This document shows positions 7,655 to 16,279 of a stretch of 64,000 bases of DNA, piece by piece. This DNA is from JADGRF01 sp036382515 (GTDB lineage Bacteria > Myxococcota_A > Polyangia > Polyangiales > JAFGIB01), in contig DASVHQ010000097.1 of NCBI GenBank assembly GCA_036382515.1, positions 21,368 to 85,367 of the forward strand, read 5' to 3'. The position numbers and the translations under genes are program-made. Each line of letters begins with the position of its first letter. The stretch's first letter is position 1. The notes beneath the pieces were generated by a model. The model was not told the origin of the DNA. It saw nothing but the letters and a program-made list of their open reading frames with translations, and did not search any database.

Positions 7655-9774
7655 CGCGGGCTGCAACAATGCGTTGGTTCGCGCTAACCCTCGCGCTCTG
7701 CGGTTGCAGCTACCACTACATGCCGGCCGCCGCCAGCGTGCAGGCCGCCTTCAAACCCAGCGCCGAGATCGAGGTCGGGGTAGGGCGCGCTGACATCACG
7801 CCGCCGCCGGGCGTCTCGACCTTCGGCCACGGCCCCGATGCGCGGGTCACCAATGGCGTCTGGACGCGCCTGTATTGCCGAGCGTTCGTCTTCAAGCAAG
7901 GCAGCGCCGCGCTGGCGATCGTGCCCTGCGATCTCTCGGCGATCAGCACGCTTCTACAACGACGCGTTGCAGAGCAGCTGGCGCTCCGGAGCGTCCCGAT
8001 CGAGGCGCCGCGCCTGATGTTGACGGCGACCCACACGCACGCCGGGCCGGCACACTACTTCGACGGGAAAGACTACGCGGGCCTCGGTAGCTCGCAGCTG
8101 CCGGGCTACGACGACGCGATGGTCGACTTCCTCGCCAAGCGCATCGCGGCTGCCGTCGCGGATGCGTGCGCGGCTGCCAAGCCCGCAGAGCTACGCTGGG
8201 CGCGCGACACGATCCCGGACCTCACGCGCAATCGCGATCTGCCTGCGTTCGTGAAGAACGCGGCGCCGCCGTGGGCCGCGCCGTGCCCCGAGGGTCCACC
8301 CGAGTACTGCGCCATCGATCCGGCGCTGGCCGTCCTCGAGATCCGCGACAAGGTGACGACCTGTGCGCTCGGCGAGCTGGGCTTCTTCGCGATGCACCCC
8401 ACGGTGCTGCCGAACACCAACCAGCTGCTCGGGGCCGATGCCTTCGGCGTGGCGTCGCGCGTGCGGGAAGCCGAGCTGCGCGCCGGCAACGCGGCCTGCT
8501 CGAACAGCGATCCACTCTCCGGCCTCGTCAACACCAACGAAGGCGACATCGTCGCGCGCTGGTCGTCGGGTACGGTGCAAGAGGCGATCTCGATCGGCAC
8601 GCGCCTGGCAGGCCACGTGCGCGAGGCGCTCACGAAGGCCGCTGCAGCGCCGGCCGAACCTGCGCTCGAGCTGGCGTCGCGCTACGTCGAAGTCGACCTG
8701 CCGGGCAATCACTTCGGGTTGAGCGGGCCGGGGTTGTGCGAAGCCGAGCTTGGCTCGCTGGCATCGCTCGGCGCCACCGACCACCCCACGTTCCTGAACG
8801 CGACTCGTGGCGAAGGCAGCCCGCGCAAGTGGTGGCGCACGGACTGTCAGGGCCCGAAGCTGGACGCGCCCTGGCCTGTGGGCGGCGCGCTGCGCGGGCC
8901 CCAGAGCTTCACCTCTGTCGTGCCGATCGCCGTCGTACGCATCGGCGATCAGTTGATCAGCTTCTTGCCGGCCGAGCTGACAGTGGCGTCCGGGCGACTC
9001 GTCAACAACGCTGTGTTGCAATCGGCGGCGGGCCATGCTGCGAACATGCATGCGCTCGTCGCGGGTCTGGCCAATGGCTACATCCAGTACGTGGCCTCGC
9101 CCGACGAATACGACGCCCAGGGCTATGAGGGTGCTTCCACGCTGTTCGGGCCGCGCTCCGCGCCGGTGCTGGCGAAGATCGCTGGCGCGTTGACCAGCAG
9201 CCTGTACACGCACACCGAGCTGCCGGGCAAGCCCGACGAAGCCACGCGGTTCCAGTACTGGCTGGGCCCAACGCGCGCTCGCTTCCCGCGGCAGACGCAA
9301 GAGCCCTCGCTGGCCGAGCTCGGCGCGCAGCGCCGCGCATTGCAGACCTGCGCCGTGGCGGGCGCTGAGCCGCACGCCGTGTGCTTCTTCTGGATCGATG
9401 GCGCACCCGGTGAGGTGGGTATCGAGCGCGCGCCGTGGTTGGGGGTCGTGGCGCTGGCGCCGCCGTCGCCACTGCCCGCAGCGCTGCCCGCGCAGCTCCC
9501 GAGCGCGCTGCTGGGCGCCTACAGCCCCTCGATCGTGCTCGACGATCGCTCGTTCGCGTTTCGTACCCGTATCCATCACGCCATGGGCGATGCCTGGGAG
9601 TGGTCCAGCCTGCTTCAGGCCACGCCGGAACAGTGGGCGGCGCTCGCAGACTGGGGGACGTTGCAGCTGCGCGTCGGCCTCGGCACCAAGCACGAGCTGA
9701 AGTCGCAGTCGTGGAGCGCGAGCACGCCCCTGCCGCTGTGCACGACCGAAGAAGCGCGTCGCTGCGGGTACTGA
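7651..9774 (+). CDS. Neutral/alkaline ceramidase-like lipoprotein
   Basis: A 707-residue protein with lipobox LALCGC and an N-terminal neutral-ceramidase domain. Supporting segments are GRADITPPPG, the zinc-site THTHAGPAHY, LTRNRDLPAF, FFAMHPTVLP and a late YVASPDEYDAQGYEG-type motif. Neutral ceramidases hydrolyse the amide bond of ceramide to give sphingosine and a fatty acid. In well-studied members the catalytic serine lies in a motif of the form NxGDVSPN; the matching stretch here reads NEGDIVAR, with Val in the serine position, so activity on ceramide is uncertain. The start at ATG 7651 overlaps the preceding stop; in-frame alternatives are 7633 and 7669. The likely location is the outer membrane or periplasm. 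Confidence 0.8.
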   Translation: MTRAATMRWFALTLALCGCSYHYMPAAASVQAAFKPSAEIEVGVGRADITPPPGVSTFGHGPDARVTNGVWTRLYCRAFVFKQGSAALAIVPCDLSAISTLLQRRVAEQLALRSVPIEAPRLMLTATHTHAGPAHYFDGKDYAGLGSSQLPGYDDAMVDFLAKRIAAAVADACAAAKPAELRWARDTIPDLTRNRDLPAFVKNAAPPWAAPCPEGPPEYCAIDPALAVLEIRDKVTTCALGELGFFAMHPTVLPNTNQLLGADAFGVASRVREAELRAGNAACSNSDPLSGLVNTNEGDIVARWSSGTVQEAISIGTRLAGHVREALTKAAAAPAEPALELASRYVEVDLPGNHFGLSGPGLCEAELGSLASLGATDHPTFLNATRGEGSPRKWWRTDCQGPKLDAPWPVGGALRGPQSFTSVVPIAVVRIGDQLISFLPAELTVASGRLVNNAVLQSAAGHAANMHALVAGLANGYIQYVASPDEYDAQGYEGASTLFGPRSAPVLAKIAGALTSSLYTHTELPGKPDEATRFQYWLGPTRARFPRQTQEPSLAELGAQRRALQTCAVAGAEPHAVCFFWIDGAPGEVGIERAPWLGVVALAPPSPLPAALPAQLPSALLGAYSPSIVLDDRSFAFRTRIHHAMGDAWEWSSLLQATPEQWAALADWGTLQLRVGLGTKHELKSQSWSASTPLPLCTTEEARRCGY

Positions 9775-9827
9775 GCGCCGACGATGAGCTCGGCATCGTG
9801 GACTGCAGCGCGTGCTCGGTGTCCAGC

Positions 9828-10112
9828 CTACGGCGACAGCGGCTCGTGGTACACGCAGAGCCCTCGCTCGCAGGCGACCTTGCCCGTGCCGCACTCGCGG
9901 TACCTCTGGGTGCAGCCACCCGTGCACGCGAAGCGCGCGCGGAAGGCGTCGACCTGGTCGTGCGCCACGGCGATCTCCTGGCCGCCGTTGGCGCAATCGC
10001 AGCAACCGTTGACCTCGTACGTGCACTGCGCGTCCGCTTTGGCAAGCGCGGTAGGCGTGGGTCTGCGCGGATGAAGGCTTGCGTACGCCTGCTTGGTGAT
10101 GATCACGTCCAT
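9828..10112 (-). CDS. Small cysteine-rich protein
   Basis: A 94-residue protein with nine cysteines, including the clusters NGCCDC, FACTGGC and VACERGLC. The Cys spacing resembles small Cys-rich secreted proteins or domains common in Myxococcota, though I cannot name the family. In that group a signal peptide usually precedes the domain. Here there is none, and an in-frame TGA lies two codons upstream of ATG 10112, so the gene may be 5'-truncated. It is convergent with the ceramidase-like gene. The reading frame has plausible composition, unlike the GC-driven shadow frames around it. Confidence 0.45.
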   Translation of the reverse strand: MDVIITKQAYASLHPRRPTPTALAKADAQCTYEVNGCCDCANGGQEIAVAHDQVDAFRARFACTGGCTQRYRECGTGKVACERGLCVYHEPLSP

Positions 10113-10211
10113 GTTTCATTCGGCACCTGTCTTGGTGCCCATTTTTCGGCTGGGCGGGCGCGCGACCATGTCGGAAATTTGATAGTCATGCGGGCCGTAA
10201 GAGGGAGCGTC

Positions 10212-10970
10212 ATGACCGAGTTGAGCGACGAAAGCCGGACCAATCAGCGCGCCTGGGACGAGGCGGCGGACGACTATCAGGCGCGACATGCCGCGCTGCT
10301 CGGCGTGCGCGAGCTGTCCTGGGGCGTCTGGGGCATTCCCGAGAGTCGCCTCCACGTGCTCGGTGACGTGGCGGGTAAAGACGTGCTGGAGCTGGGTGCG
10401 GGCGCAGCGCAGTGGTCGATCTTGCTCGCGCAACAGGGTGGAAGGCCCGTGGCGCTCGATATCTCGGAACGCCAGCTCGCCCACGGACGCGAGCTCATGC
10501 GCCAAGCCGGGGTCGACTTTCCCCTCGTGCACGCCAGCTCGGAATCGGTGCCACTGCCCGATCGCAGCTTCGACATCATCTTCACCGATCACGGCGGGAT
10601 GACGTACGGCAACCCCGAGCGCACCGTGCCCGAAGCTGCGCGGCTCTTGCGTGCGGGCGGGTCGTTCGCTTTCCTGGTGGCGAGCCCGTGGCTCACCATC
10701 TGCTACGACGACAAGCGCCAGGCAGTAGCCGGCGAGCTGCTGCACGACTACTTCGAGCTCGGTCGCTACGAAGACGATGGTCTCGTCGCCTATCAGCTTC
10801 CCTACGGTGCGTGGATCCGTCTGTTCCGTAGGCACGGCTTTGCCGTGGAGGATCTCATCGAGCTGCGTCCGGACCCCGGCGCCAACACCAGCTACAGCAA
10901 CTACGTATCGCCCGACTGGGCGCGACGCTGGCCAGCTGAATGCCTCTGGAAGCTGCGCCGCGAGACCTGA
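10212..10970 (+). CDS. Class I SAM-dependent methyltransferase
   Basis: A 252-residue protein with a Rossmann-type methyltransferase domain. Motif I is VLELGAGAAQWS (the SAM glycine loop), followed by an acidic strand end in PVALDISERQ. The methyltransferase_11-type segment PLPDRSFDIIFTDHGG and the post-motif ARLLRAGGSF are also present. The start at ATG 10212 is preceded by GAGGGAG; ATG 10188 is a weaker alternative. The substrate is not evident and no biosynthetic partner is adjacent. Confidence 0.85.
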   Translation: MTELSDESRTNQRAWDEAADDYQARHAALLGVRELSWGVWGIPESRLHVLGDVAGKDVLELGAGAAQWSILLAQQGGRPVALDISERQLAHGRELMRQAGVDFPLVHASSESVPLPDRSFDIIFTDHGGMTYGNPERTVPEAARLLRAGGSFAFLVASPWLTICYDDKRQAVAGELLHDYFELGRYEDDGLVAYQLPYGAWIRLFRRHGFAVEDLIELRPDPGANTSYSNYVSPDWARRWPAECLWKLRRET

Positions 10971-11345
10971 TCGCGCTGGCTGGGTGGCTGCGAAGCAGCA
11001 CCGGCCGCAGCCCTGCGCACGCATGCTCGGTGCGCGCGAGCACACGCCGGAGATCCGCGGCCGGTGTGGCCGTGGTTGGGCCGTGCGCGAAGGGATGGCG
11101 ACAACGATTCTCCGGCACTTGCGGTTTCGCGGCGGCGCGTCCTTCGCTGCCATGGTTGACTCCCAAGGTGCGGTACGGAAACGGGCTATGCACGCCCGCG
11201 CAGCCAGCCCGTTGTGGGTCGTTGAAGTCGGCCCCGAGCGCTGCCGATCTTCGTGCAGATGCCGCTCGGACGGGCAGCTTGGCCGGGCCGATGTCGCACG
11301 TCTGCGATCTGCTACGCTCCACGGCTTCACGGAGGCCGCACCCGA
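10971..11345. other. Intergenic region
   Basis: These 375 bp lie between the methyltransferase and the propeller lipoprotein. I see no credible coding frame. GGAGG at 11332-11336 is the likely ribosome binding site of the next gene. A TTGACT hexamer near 11156 could be part of a promoter, but no good -10 element follows at the right distance. Confidence 0.35.
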
Positions 11346-13169
11346 ATGAAGCGCACAATCGTTGGTTTACTGGTCGCAGCCCCACTCGTCCTCGGCGCCT
11401 GTGCAGCCGACCGCGCTGCCAAGACTGATGCTGGGGCGGCAGGTGTCGACGCAAGCGGGGCCGGCGCGGGTGCCGCTGGCGCGAGCGCAGGCGCAGGCGG
11501 CTCGGGCATGAGTACCGGTGCCGCAGGCAAAGGTGGCGCAGGTGCAAGCGGCGCAGGTGCAAGCGGCGCAGGCGCAAGCGGCGCAGGCGCCGGTGGTGCA
11601 GGCGCCGGTAGTGCAGGCGCTGGCGGCGCAGGCGCTGGTGGTGCAGGCGCAGGCGGCGCAGGCGCAGGCGCAGGCGGCGCAGGTGCGGGTGGTGCAGGCG
11701 CTGGCGGCGCAGGTGGTGCAGGCGGGACTGGCGCGGTCGGTGGCATCGATGTCGCCGCCTCGGTGCTCGAGCACCACAAACATCCGTCGCGTGACGGCGT
11801 CTACGTGGACGCCGCGCTCACGCTGACGGCGGCCGCAACGCTCGCACGCGACGCCACCTTCGACGGCACAGTGACCGGCAACGTGTACGCGCAGCCGCTC
11901 TTCGTCGCGAGCGCGACGGCGGGTGTGCACGACCAGCTCATCGTGGCGACCGAACGCAACCAGGTCTACGCGCTCGACGCGAGCACGGGGGCACAGACCT
12001 GGGTCCGTGATCTCGGCGCTCCGGTGCCGACGTCGGCCTTGCCGTGCGGCAACATCAATCCGCTAGGGGTCACCGGCACCCCGATCATCGAGGCCGCCAC
12101 GCGCACCATCTACCTCGATGCCATGACGACCGGTCCAAAGCACATGATCCACGCGCTCTCGCTCGACGACGGCACCGAGCGCGCCGGCGGCTGGCCCGTG
12201 GACGTGAACGCCAAGGCCGCCGCAGGCGGGCAAACGTTCGACTCGTCGGTGCAGAACGAGCGGGGTGCGCTCGCGCTGGTTGGCGGTCGCGTCTACGTCC
12301 CGTACGGCGGTCACTACGGCGATTGCGGTGCCTATCGCGGTTGGGTGGTGGGCGTGTCGACCACCGATCCCACGAACGTGATCTCGTGGACGACGGCTTC
12401 GGCCGCCGGTGGCAGCTGGGCGCCCAGTGGCATCGCGACCGACGGCACTTCGCTCTACATCACCACTGGCAACACGATGGGCGCAGCCACCTGGGGCGGC
12501 GGCGAGGCCCTCATCAAGCTGCCACTCAGCCTGCAGTTCAGCAACCTGGCCGCCGACTACTTCGCGCCTAGCAACTGGCAGGCGCTCGACAACGCAGACA
12601 TCGACATCGGTGGCACCGGCCCGGTGCTCTTCGACGTGGCCGGCGCCACGCCGACGCACCTCAGTATCGCGCTCGGCAAAGACGCCAAGGCGTATCTCGT
12701 GAACCGCGCCTCGCTCGGCGGGATCGGTGGGCAGCTCGACGTGAAGCCCGTGTCGAGCACCCAGATCATCCAGGCGGCTGTGGCGTACACGGTGTCAGCC
12801 GGAACCTTCGTGGCCTTCAAAGGCGCCGGCTCGGGTTGCCCCGCATCGACCAGCGGCAGCCTCACGGCGCTGCACATCGTGCCGGGCTCGCCGCCGACGA
12901 TAAGCGTGGGCTGGTGCGCTCACACGCAGGGCAACAGCTCGCCGGCGGTCTCGATGAGCAACGCCTCCGGTGCCGATGCCCTGGTGTGGCAGCTCGGCAA
13001 CGACGGTCGCCTGCGCGCCTTCAATGCCGCGACCGGTGTCGTCGTGTGGGATGGCGGCGGCGCGGGCGACAGCTTCGGCGGCTACTCGAACTTCATCTCT
13101 GCGGTGATCGCGAAGGGTCGCGTGTACGTCGGCACGCACGGCAAGGTCGCCGCATTCGGGCCGCACTGA
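11346..13169 (+). CDS. PQQ-like beta-propeller lipoprotein with Gly/Ala-rich linker
   Basis: A 607-residue predicted lipoprotein (lipobox LVLGAC, Cys19). The signal is followed by a linker of about 100 residues made almost only of Gly, Ala and Ser in GAGASGAG-like repeats (nucleotides about 11440-11740). The globular part starts near residue 135. It has WD/PQQ-type propeller strands such as DQLIVATERNQVYALDAS, GDCGAYRGWVVGV and GRVYVGTHGKV, where a surface-tethered propeller would sit on the flexible linker. The PQQ-enzyme-like repeat family is usually an outer-membrane or extracytoplasmic protein; an enzymatic role is not shown. GGAGG lies 9 bases before the ATG. Confidence 0.75.
   Translation: MKRTIVGLLVAAPLVLGACAADRAAKTDAGAAGVDASGAGAGAAGASAGAGGSGMSTGAAGKGGAGASGAGASGAGASGAGAGGAGAGSAGAGGAGAGGAGAGGAGAGAGGAGAGGAGAGGAGGAGGTGAVGGIDVAASVLEHHKHPSRDGVYVDAALTLTAAATLARDATFDGTVTGNVYAQPLFVASATAGVHDQLIVATERNQVYALDASTGAQTWVRDLGAPVPTSALPCGNINPLGVTGTPIIEAATRTIYLDAMTTGPKHMIHALSLDDGTERAGGWPVDVNAKAAAGGQTFDSSVQNERGALALVGGRVYVPYGGHYGDCGAYRGWVVGVSTTDPTNVISWTTASAAGGSWAPSGIATDGTSLYITTGNTMGAATWGGGEALIKLPLSLQFSNLAADYFAPSNWQALDNADIDIGGTGPVLFDVAGATPTHLSIALGKDAKAYLVNRASLGGIGGQLDVKPVSSTQIIQAAVAYTVSAGTFVAFKGAGSGCPASTSGSLTALHIVPGSPPTISVGWCAHTQGNSSPAVSMSNASGADALVWQLGNDGRLRAFNAATGVVVWDGGGAGDSFGGYSNFISAVIAKGRVYVGTHGKVAAFGPH
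11495..11740 (+). repeat. Tandem-like Gly/Ala/Ser-coding repeat
   Basis: Short degenerate units of the form ggcgcaggtgcaagc, coding for GAGAS or GAGAG, fill this stretch within the propeller lipoprotein gene. Copy number should be prone to slippage. It is coding sequence, not a CRISPR array: there are no unique spacers. Confidence 0.8.
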
Positions 13170-13229
13170 GCTTGGCTGCCGTCTCGGCGTCACGCCGGAC
13201 GTCGTGCGTGCCAGCAGCTCAGCGTGCTC

Positions 13230-13754
13230 TCAGCGCAGCGGATGCGGGTAGCTGAACGGTGTGTACGCGGGTCGCGGCTTCAAAAAGAAGTCGCGGCCTT
13301 CCTGCAGAAACGTTGCGCATGCGGCAGGCACACGCACGGCGGCGGTCGAAGCGTTCCCCCAGCTGTGGGCGTCGCATACCTGATCCGTCGCCGGATAGGT
13401 CCCCGTACAAGCACTCTCGTCGGTCAGCTGGACCAGGTCGATGTGGCCGCCCCGTAGACCGGTGTTGCAGTCCCCCGTGAACGTGAGGTGATCGAGCGTG
13501 ATGTTCTTGCCGTTTCCCAGGTTGAGCGTGTCGAACGCTCCGCTCGCGGTGTACCCGGTGAGATCGAAGCTCAGGTTTGCGACGGTGACGTCGCTCACCC
13601 CGTCTTCCACGTTGCCGCGGCCGTTGATCACCACGCCCGCGCGGCTCTCGCCGATGAACATGCGGCGCGTGCCCCCGGCCACGCCGCCCTTGCGCACATA
13701 GAACAGCACGCCGCTCTGTGCGTACGTGCCGTTCTTGATAACGGTGCCGGGCAA
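13230..13754 (-). pseudogene. Truncated right-handed beta-helix protein
   Basis: The reading frame encodes about 174 residues with beta-helix rungs (VTVANLSFDLTGY, LNLGNGKNITLDHLTF, GHIDLVQLTD) and ends YPHPLR, as parallel beta-helix/polysaccharide-lyase-like proteins often do. Such proteins are usually longer than 350 residues and begin with a signal peptide and a PGD-type first rung. Here the frame opens only at TTG 13754, with an in-frame stop at 13845-13847 and no ATG. The upstream codons still spell RPGDRLPGTV, like an authentic first rung. I read this as a 5'-truncated remnant. A frameshifted upstream part was not found. Confidence 0.5.
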
Positions 13755-13847
13755 TCGATCGCCGGGCCGGGCACGGCGGGCGTGGGAGACTTCAACGCGC
13801 GCAGCGGCGCTGGCTGTTGGGGGTTGTCCTCGACGGGGGCCGTGTCA

Positions 13848-14381
13848 GGCGAGATCTGGGTGAGGTGAGCGCGCGCAAGCCGCATATTTGGCGATGTGAA
13901 TGGGGGTGCCCCGGCATTGGTTGGCGGCGTTCGAGCGGGTGGCTCGAACGGCTGGCCGGCCGTGGCGGGCGTGGTGTGTGGCGCGGCCGGGTGTGTTCGC
14001 GAGGCAGGAGTTCGGTCGTTTCGCGAAATTTCCGGGCCCCCCGCGTCCATAGGTAACCGACCCAGGTTGGACTCGGCCGATCCTGGTTCGGTGCTGATGG
14101 CGGGTTCGGCACCCGCGGAGTGGTCCCGGTTCACCCCCGTCTATCGCTGCGAACGGTGGACCCGGACCAAGCCTTCGTCACCTCGCGCACCGAAACCTGG
14201 GACGGCTCTGCTGGCGAAGCTGCTCCGAAGAGGGTATTGGGGTGGGCCGGCGCGACGCGGACCTTCGGCAGCGGCCGGTGGCGTCCAGGTGTGGACACTG
14301 GCGTCTCGCGAAACAGGCACAGATACCGCCGTTGGGGCGGCGTGCGCGACCGAGGTCGCGATCCCCACAGGAACCAGAGCA
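13848..14381. other. Non-coding region upstream of the RRM gene
   Basis: No convincing gene is present. There is an 8-bp hairpin at 13929-13936/13942-13949, the palindrome tttcgcgaaa at 14019-14028, and a patchy run of lower-quality codons in frame with the RRM gene that I do not consider translated. Confidence 0.35.
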
Positions 14382-14858
14382 ATGAACAGAAGCAGCGACT
14401 ACTCTCAGGGCAAGCGACAGAAGGAACAGCAGCTGGCGCGCAAGCAGCAGGAGAAGGCGGCACGACGCCAACGCAAGCGCGAGCAAGGCACGGCCGAGCC
14501 GGAGATCGTCACCGCCGACCAGATCGTCGGCCGCCTCCCCAGCATCGACGAGGCGATGCGCGCCATCGAGACCAACGCGACGAGCCCCCGCGCCGTCGCG
14601 TCGATCCCGTGCCGTATGTTCGTGGGCGGCATCAGCTCAAGCACCAGCGAAGAGGAGCTGCGCTCCGTGTTCGCGGAGTTCGGGGTGATCGTCGATGCGG
14701 TGATCCTCAAGGACCGAGGCACTGGCCAGTCGCGGGGCTTCGGCTTCGTCACGATGGAGAACCGCAAGGATGCAGGGCGCGCCATCGAACAGCTCAACGG
14801 CAGTGAGCTGAACGGACGCAGGTTGGTGGTGAACGTCGCGACCGACCGGCCACGCTGA
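14382..14858 (+). CDS. RNA recognition motif (RRM) protein
   Basis: A 158-residue protein. The first 60 residues are a charged, Lys/Arg/Gln-rich segment. A single RRM at about 85-158 follows, with RNP2 (RMFVGGIS) and RNP1 (SRGFGFVTM), both with the expected aromatic positions. Bacterial RRM proteins bind single-stranded RNA and are often cold- or stress-induced; the target here is unknown. Most bacterial members are about 80-130 residues, so the basic N-terminal tail is an addition. The start at ATG 14382 has AGGA nine bases upstream; an upstream in-frame extension lacks codon-like quality. Confidence 0.87.
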   Translation: MNRSSDYSQGKRQKEQQLARKQQEKAARRQRKREQGTAEPEIVTADQIVGRLPSIDEAMRAIETNATSPRAVASIPCRMFVGGISSSTSEEELRSVFAEFGVIVDAVILKDRGTGQSRGFGFVTMENRKDAGRAIEQLNGSELNGRRLVVNVATDRPR

Positions 14859-15282
14859 GACAGGTGGACGGCGGCACAGGCAGAAGGGGCCTCGGGGTTC
14901 GGGAGGTCACCAAGTCTGGCAGCCCGGCCCTGGTTCGGACGGCAGGGCTGCAGCATGCCCCGACCCCGGACGGAGCTGCCTCGCGCTGGGAACGACTCCC
15001 AGCACGAGGCTTCTCCGCAAACTGATCGGAGCCCTGCGCAGAGCTCGTCCAAACGTTCGCGTCCGAGGCACTTGACGCTGCGTGCGCGCGCCTCGGCACG
15101 CGCCGCGTGCTCCAGGCGCGAGAACTCCTCTGCAACGAGGGTGCGCGCGCTGTCGTTGGGGATGTCGAGCCCCGGCGGCGAGGCTGCCCTGCCGCGGTTG
15201 GCTGACGTGTTCGGCCAGCACCTGCGTCGAGCGCCCCAGTGAAAGTGCCGCACTTGCCCAGCCGCGTCCGTGCTGCTCGGCG
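14859..15282. other. Intergenic region
   Basis: These 424 bp lie between the RRM gene and a convergent lipoprotein gene. I see no supported gene, RNA or repeat in it. Confidence 0.3.
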
Positions 15283-16230
15283 TCAGGGGAAGTGCTTCAA
15301 CACTTCGCTACACGGCACGTCGCCCGCGAGACGCGCGGCGGAGAACGGGATCTCGGATGTCTTGGGCACCACGCTGATGGTTCCGCTGGTCAACAGCGGG
15401 TTGTCCGAGCCGACGATCATGCCGTTCGCGGTGACGCTGACCGTACCATCCAGCGTGTCGGGGCCGGTCAGTTTCGACGTGAGAGACGCCTCGACCGTCA
15501 AGCCCACATACCCCTTCATCGACAGCTGTCCGCCGATCGAAGCCGGGATGGTCACGCCCGGGTGCGAATCCGAGTCCGAGTCGACGGTCTTGCCCGCTGC
15601 GTCGACCCCGCTGAGAATCGTGAGCTTCGGGAAGGGCACCGAATCGCCCGCGTGCAGGGCGCCGACACTCTCCGTGAACTTGGTGGTGAGCGTGGCGATT
15701 ACCGCTGGCGTGAACGTGACGATCAACTTCGCGGGGTCAGGCGTCGTGACCGAGGTCAGGTCGCAGATCGCGTAGGTCGCGTGAAGCATCCCGTCCACGT
15801 TGCTGAAGACGATCCTAAACACGAGTTGGAGATTCGCAGCGGTGGGGCCAACAATGGGGCCGGACTCAGTCGCAGGGGTCTTCACCTGCGAGATCCATGT
15901 GCCCGACAGGTCAATCTCCGCTCCGGTGCCGGAACCCGCGTCGGCACTCCCGCCATGGCCACCCGCAGTCCCCAGCGTTCCCGCGCTACCACCACCGCCT
16001 GCGTCATGACCTGCACTCGCAGTGCCGCTGGCACCTGCACTCGCAGTGCCGCTGGCACCTGCACTCGACCCCTGACCCGCCAGACCAGAACCGCCCCCGC
16101 CGCCACGGCTCGCAGACGATGGCGTGGCCCCGCCGCACGCGGCGCTGCCGATGGCCAGCGCGAGGCAGACGACGGACACCACCACGTGTCGTAGTCTTCG
16201 TCCTCGCCAGCGCTGTTCAACGTGTTTCAT
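15283..16230 (-). CDS. Lipoprotein with Gly/Ser-rich linker, function unknown
   Basis: A 315-residue predicted lipoprotein (basic N-terminus, hydrophobic core, lipobox-like SAAC with Cys32). A Gly/Ser/Ala linker of about 75 residues follows, including a 24-bp direct repeat in the DNA. The C-terminal domain from about residue 110 has a beta-rich pattern starting LSGTWISQV, as in lipocalin-like or similar small beta domains, but I cannot assign a family. GGAG lies five bases before ATG 16230. The linker architecture is like that of the propeller lipoprotein at 11.3 kb. Confidence 0.65.
   Translation of the reverse strand: MKHVEQRWRGRRLRHVVVSVVCLALAIGSAACGGATPSSASRGGGGGSGLAGQGSSAGASGTASAGASGTASAGHDAGGGGSAGTLGTAGGHGGSADAGSGTGAEIDLSGTWISQVKTPATESGPIVGPTAANLQLVFRIVFSNVDGMLHATYAICDLTSVTTPDPAKLIVTFTPAVIATLTTKFTESVGALHAGDSVPFPKLTILSGVDAAGKTVDSDSDSHPGVTIPASIGGQLSMKGYVGLTVEASLTSKLTGPDTLDGTVSVTANGMIVGSDNPLLTSGTISVVPKTSEIPFSAARLAGDVPCSEVLKHFP
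16011..16058. repeat. 24-bp tandem direct repeat (two full copies)
   Basis: The unit starting ctgcactcgcagtgccgctg occurs at 16011-16034 and again, identically, at 16035-16058, followed by the first nine bases of a third copy. It encodes part of the Gly/Ala/Ser linker of the overlapping lipoprotein gene. Confidence 0.85.
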
Positions 16231-16279
16231 GCGATCTCCACGATAAGAAGGAGCATGCGAAGCCCTGCGTCATCACTCG

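Noticed and set aside
8191..10119. A 642-codon open frame on the minus strand
   Set aside because: It lies antisense to the ceramidase-like gene, is Arg/Ala/Gly-rich without motifs, and arises from high GC at the third codon position of the real gene.
11495..11740. Repeat cluster resembling a CRISPR array
   Set aside because: Units are about 15 bp, contiguous, in frame and encode a Gly/Ala linker; there are no spacers and no cas genes.
13896..14381. In-frame upstream extension of the RRM gene (162 codons)
   Set aside because: Lacks a ribosome binding site and coding-like composition; the RRM gene has its own ATG and typical N-terminus at 14382.
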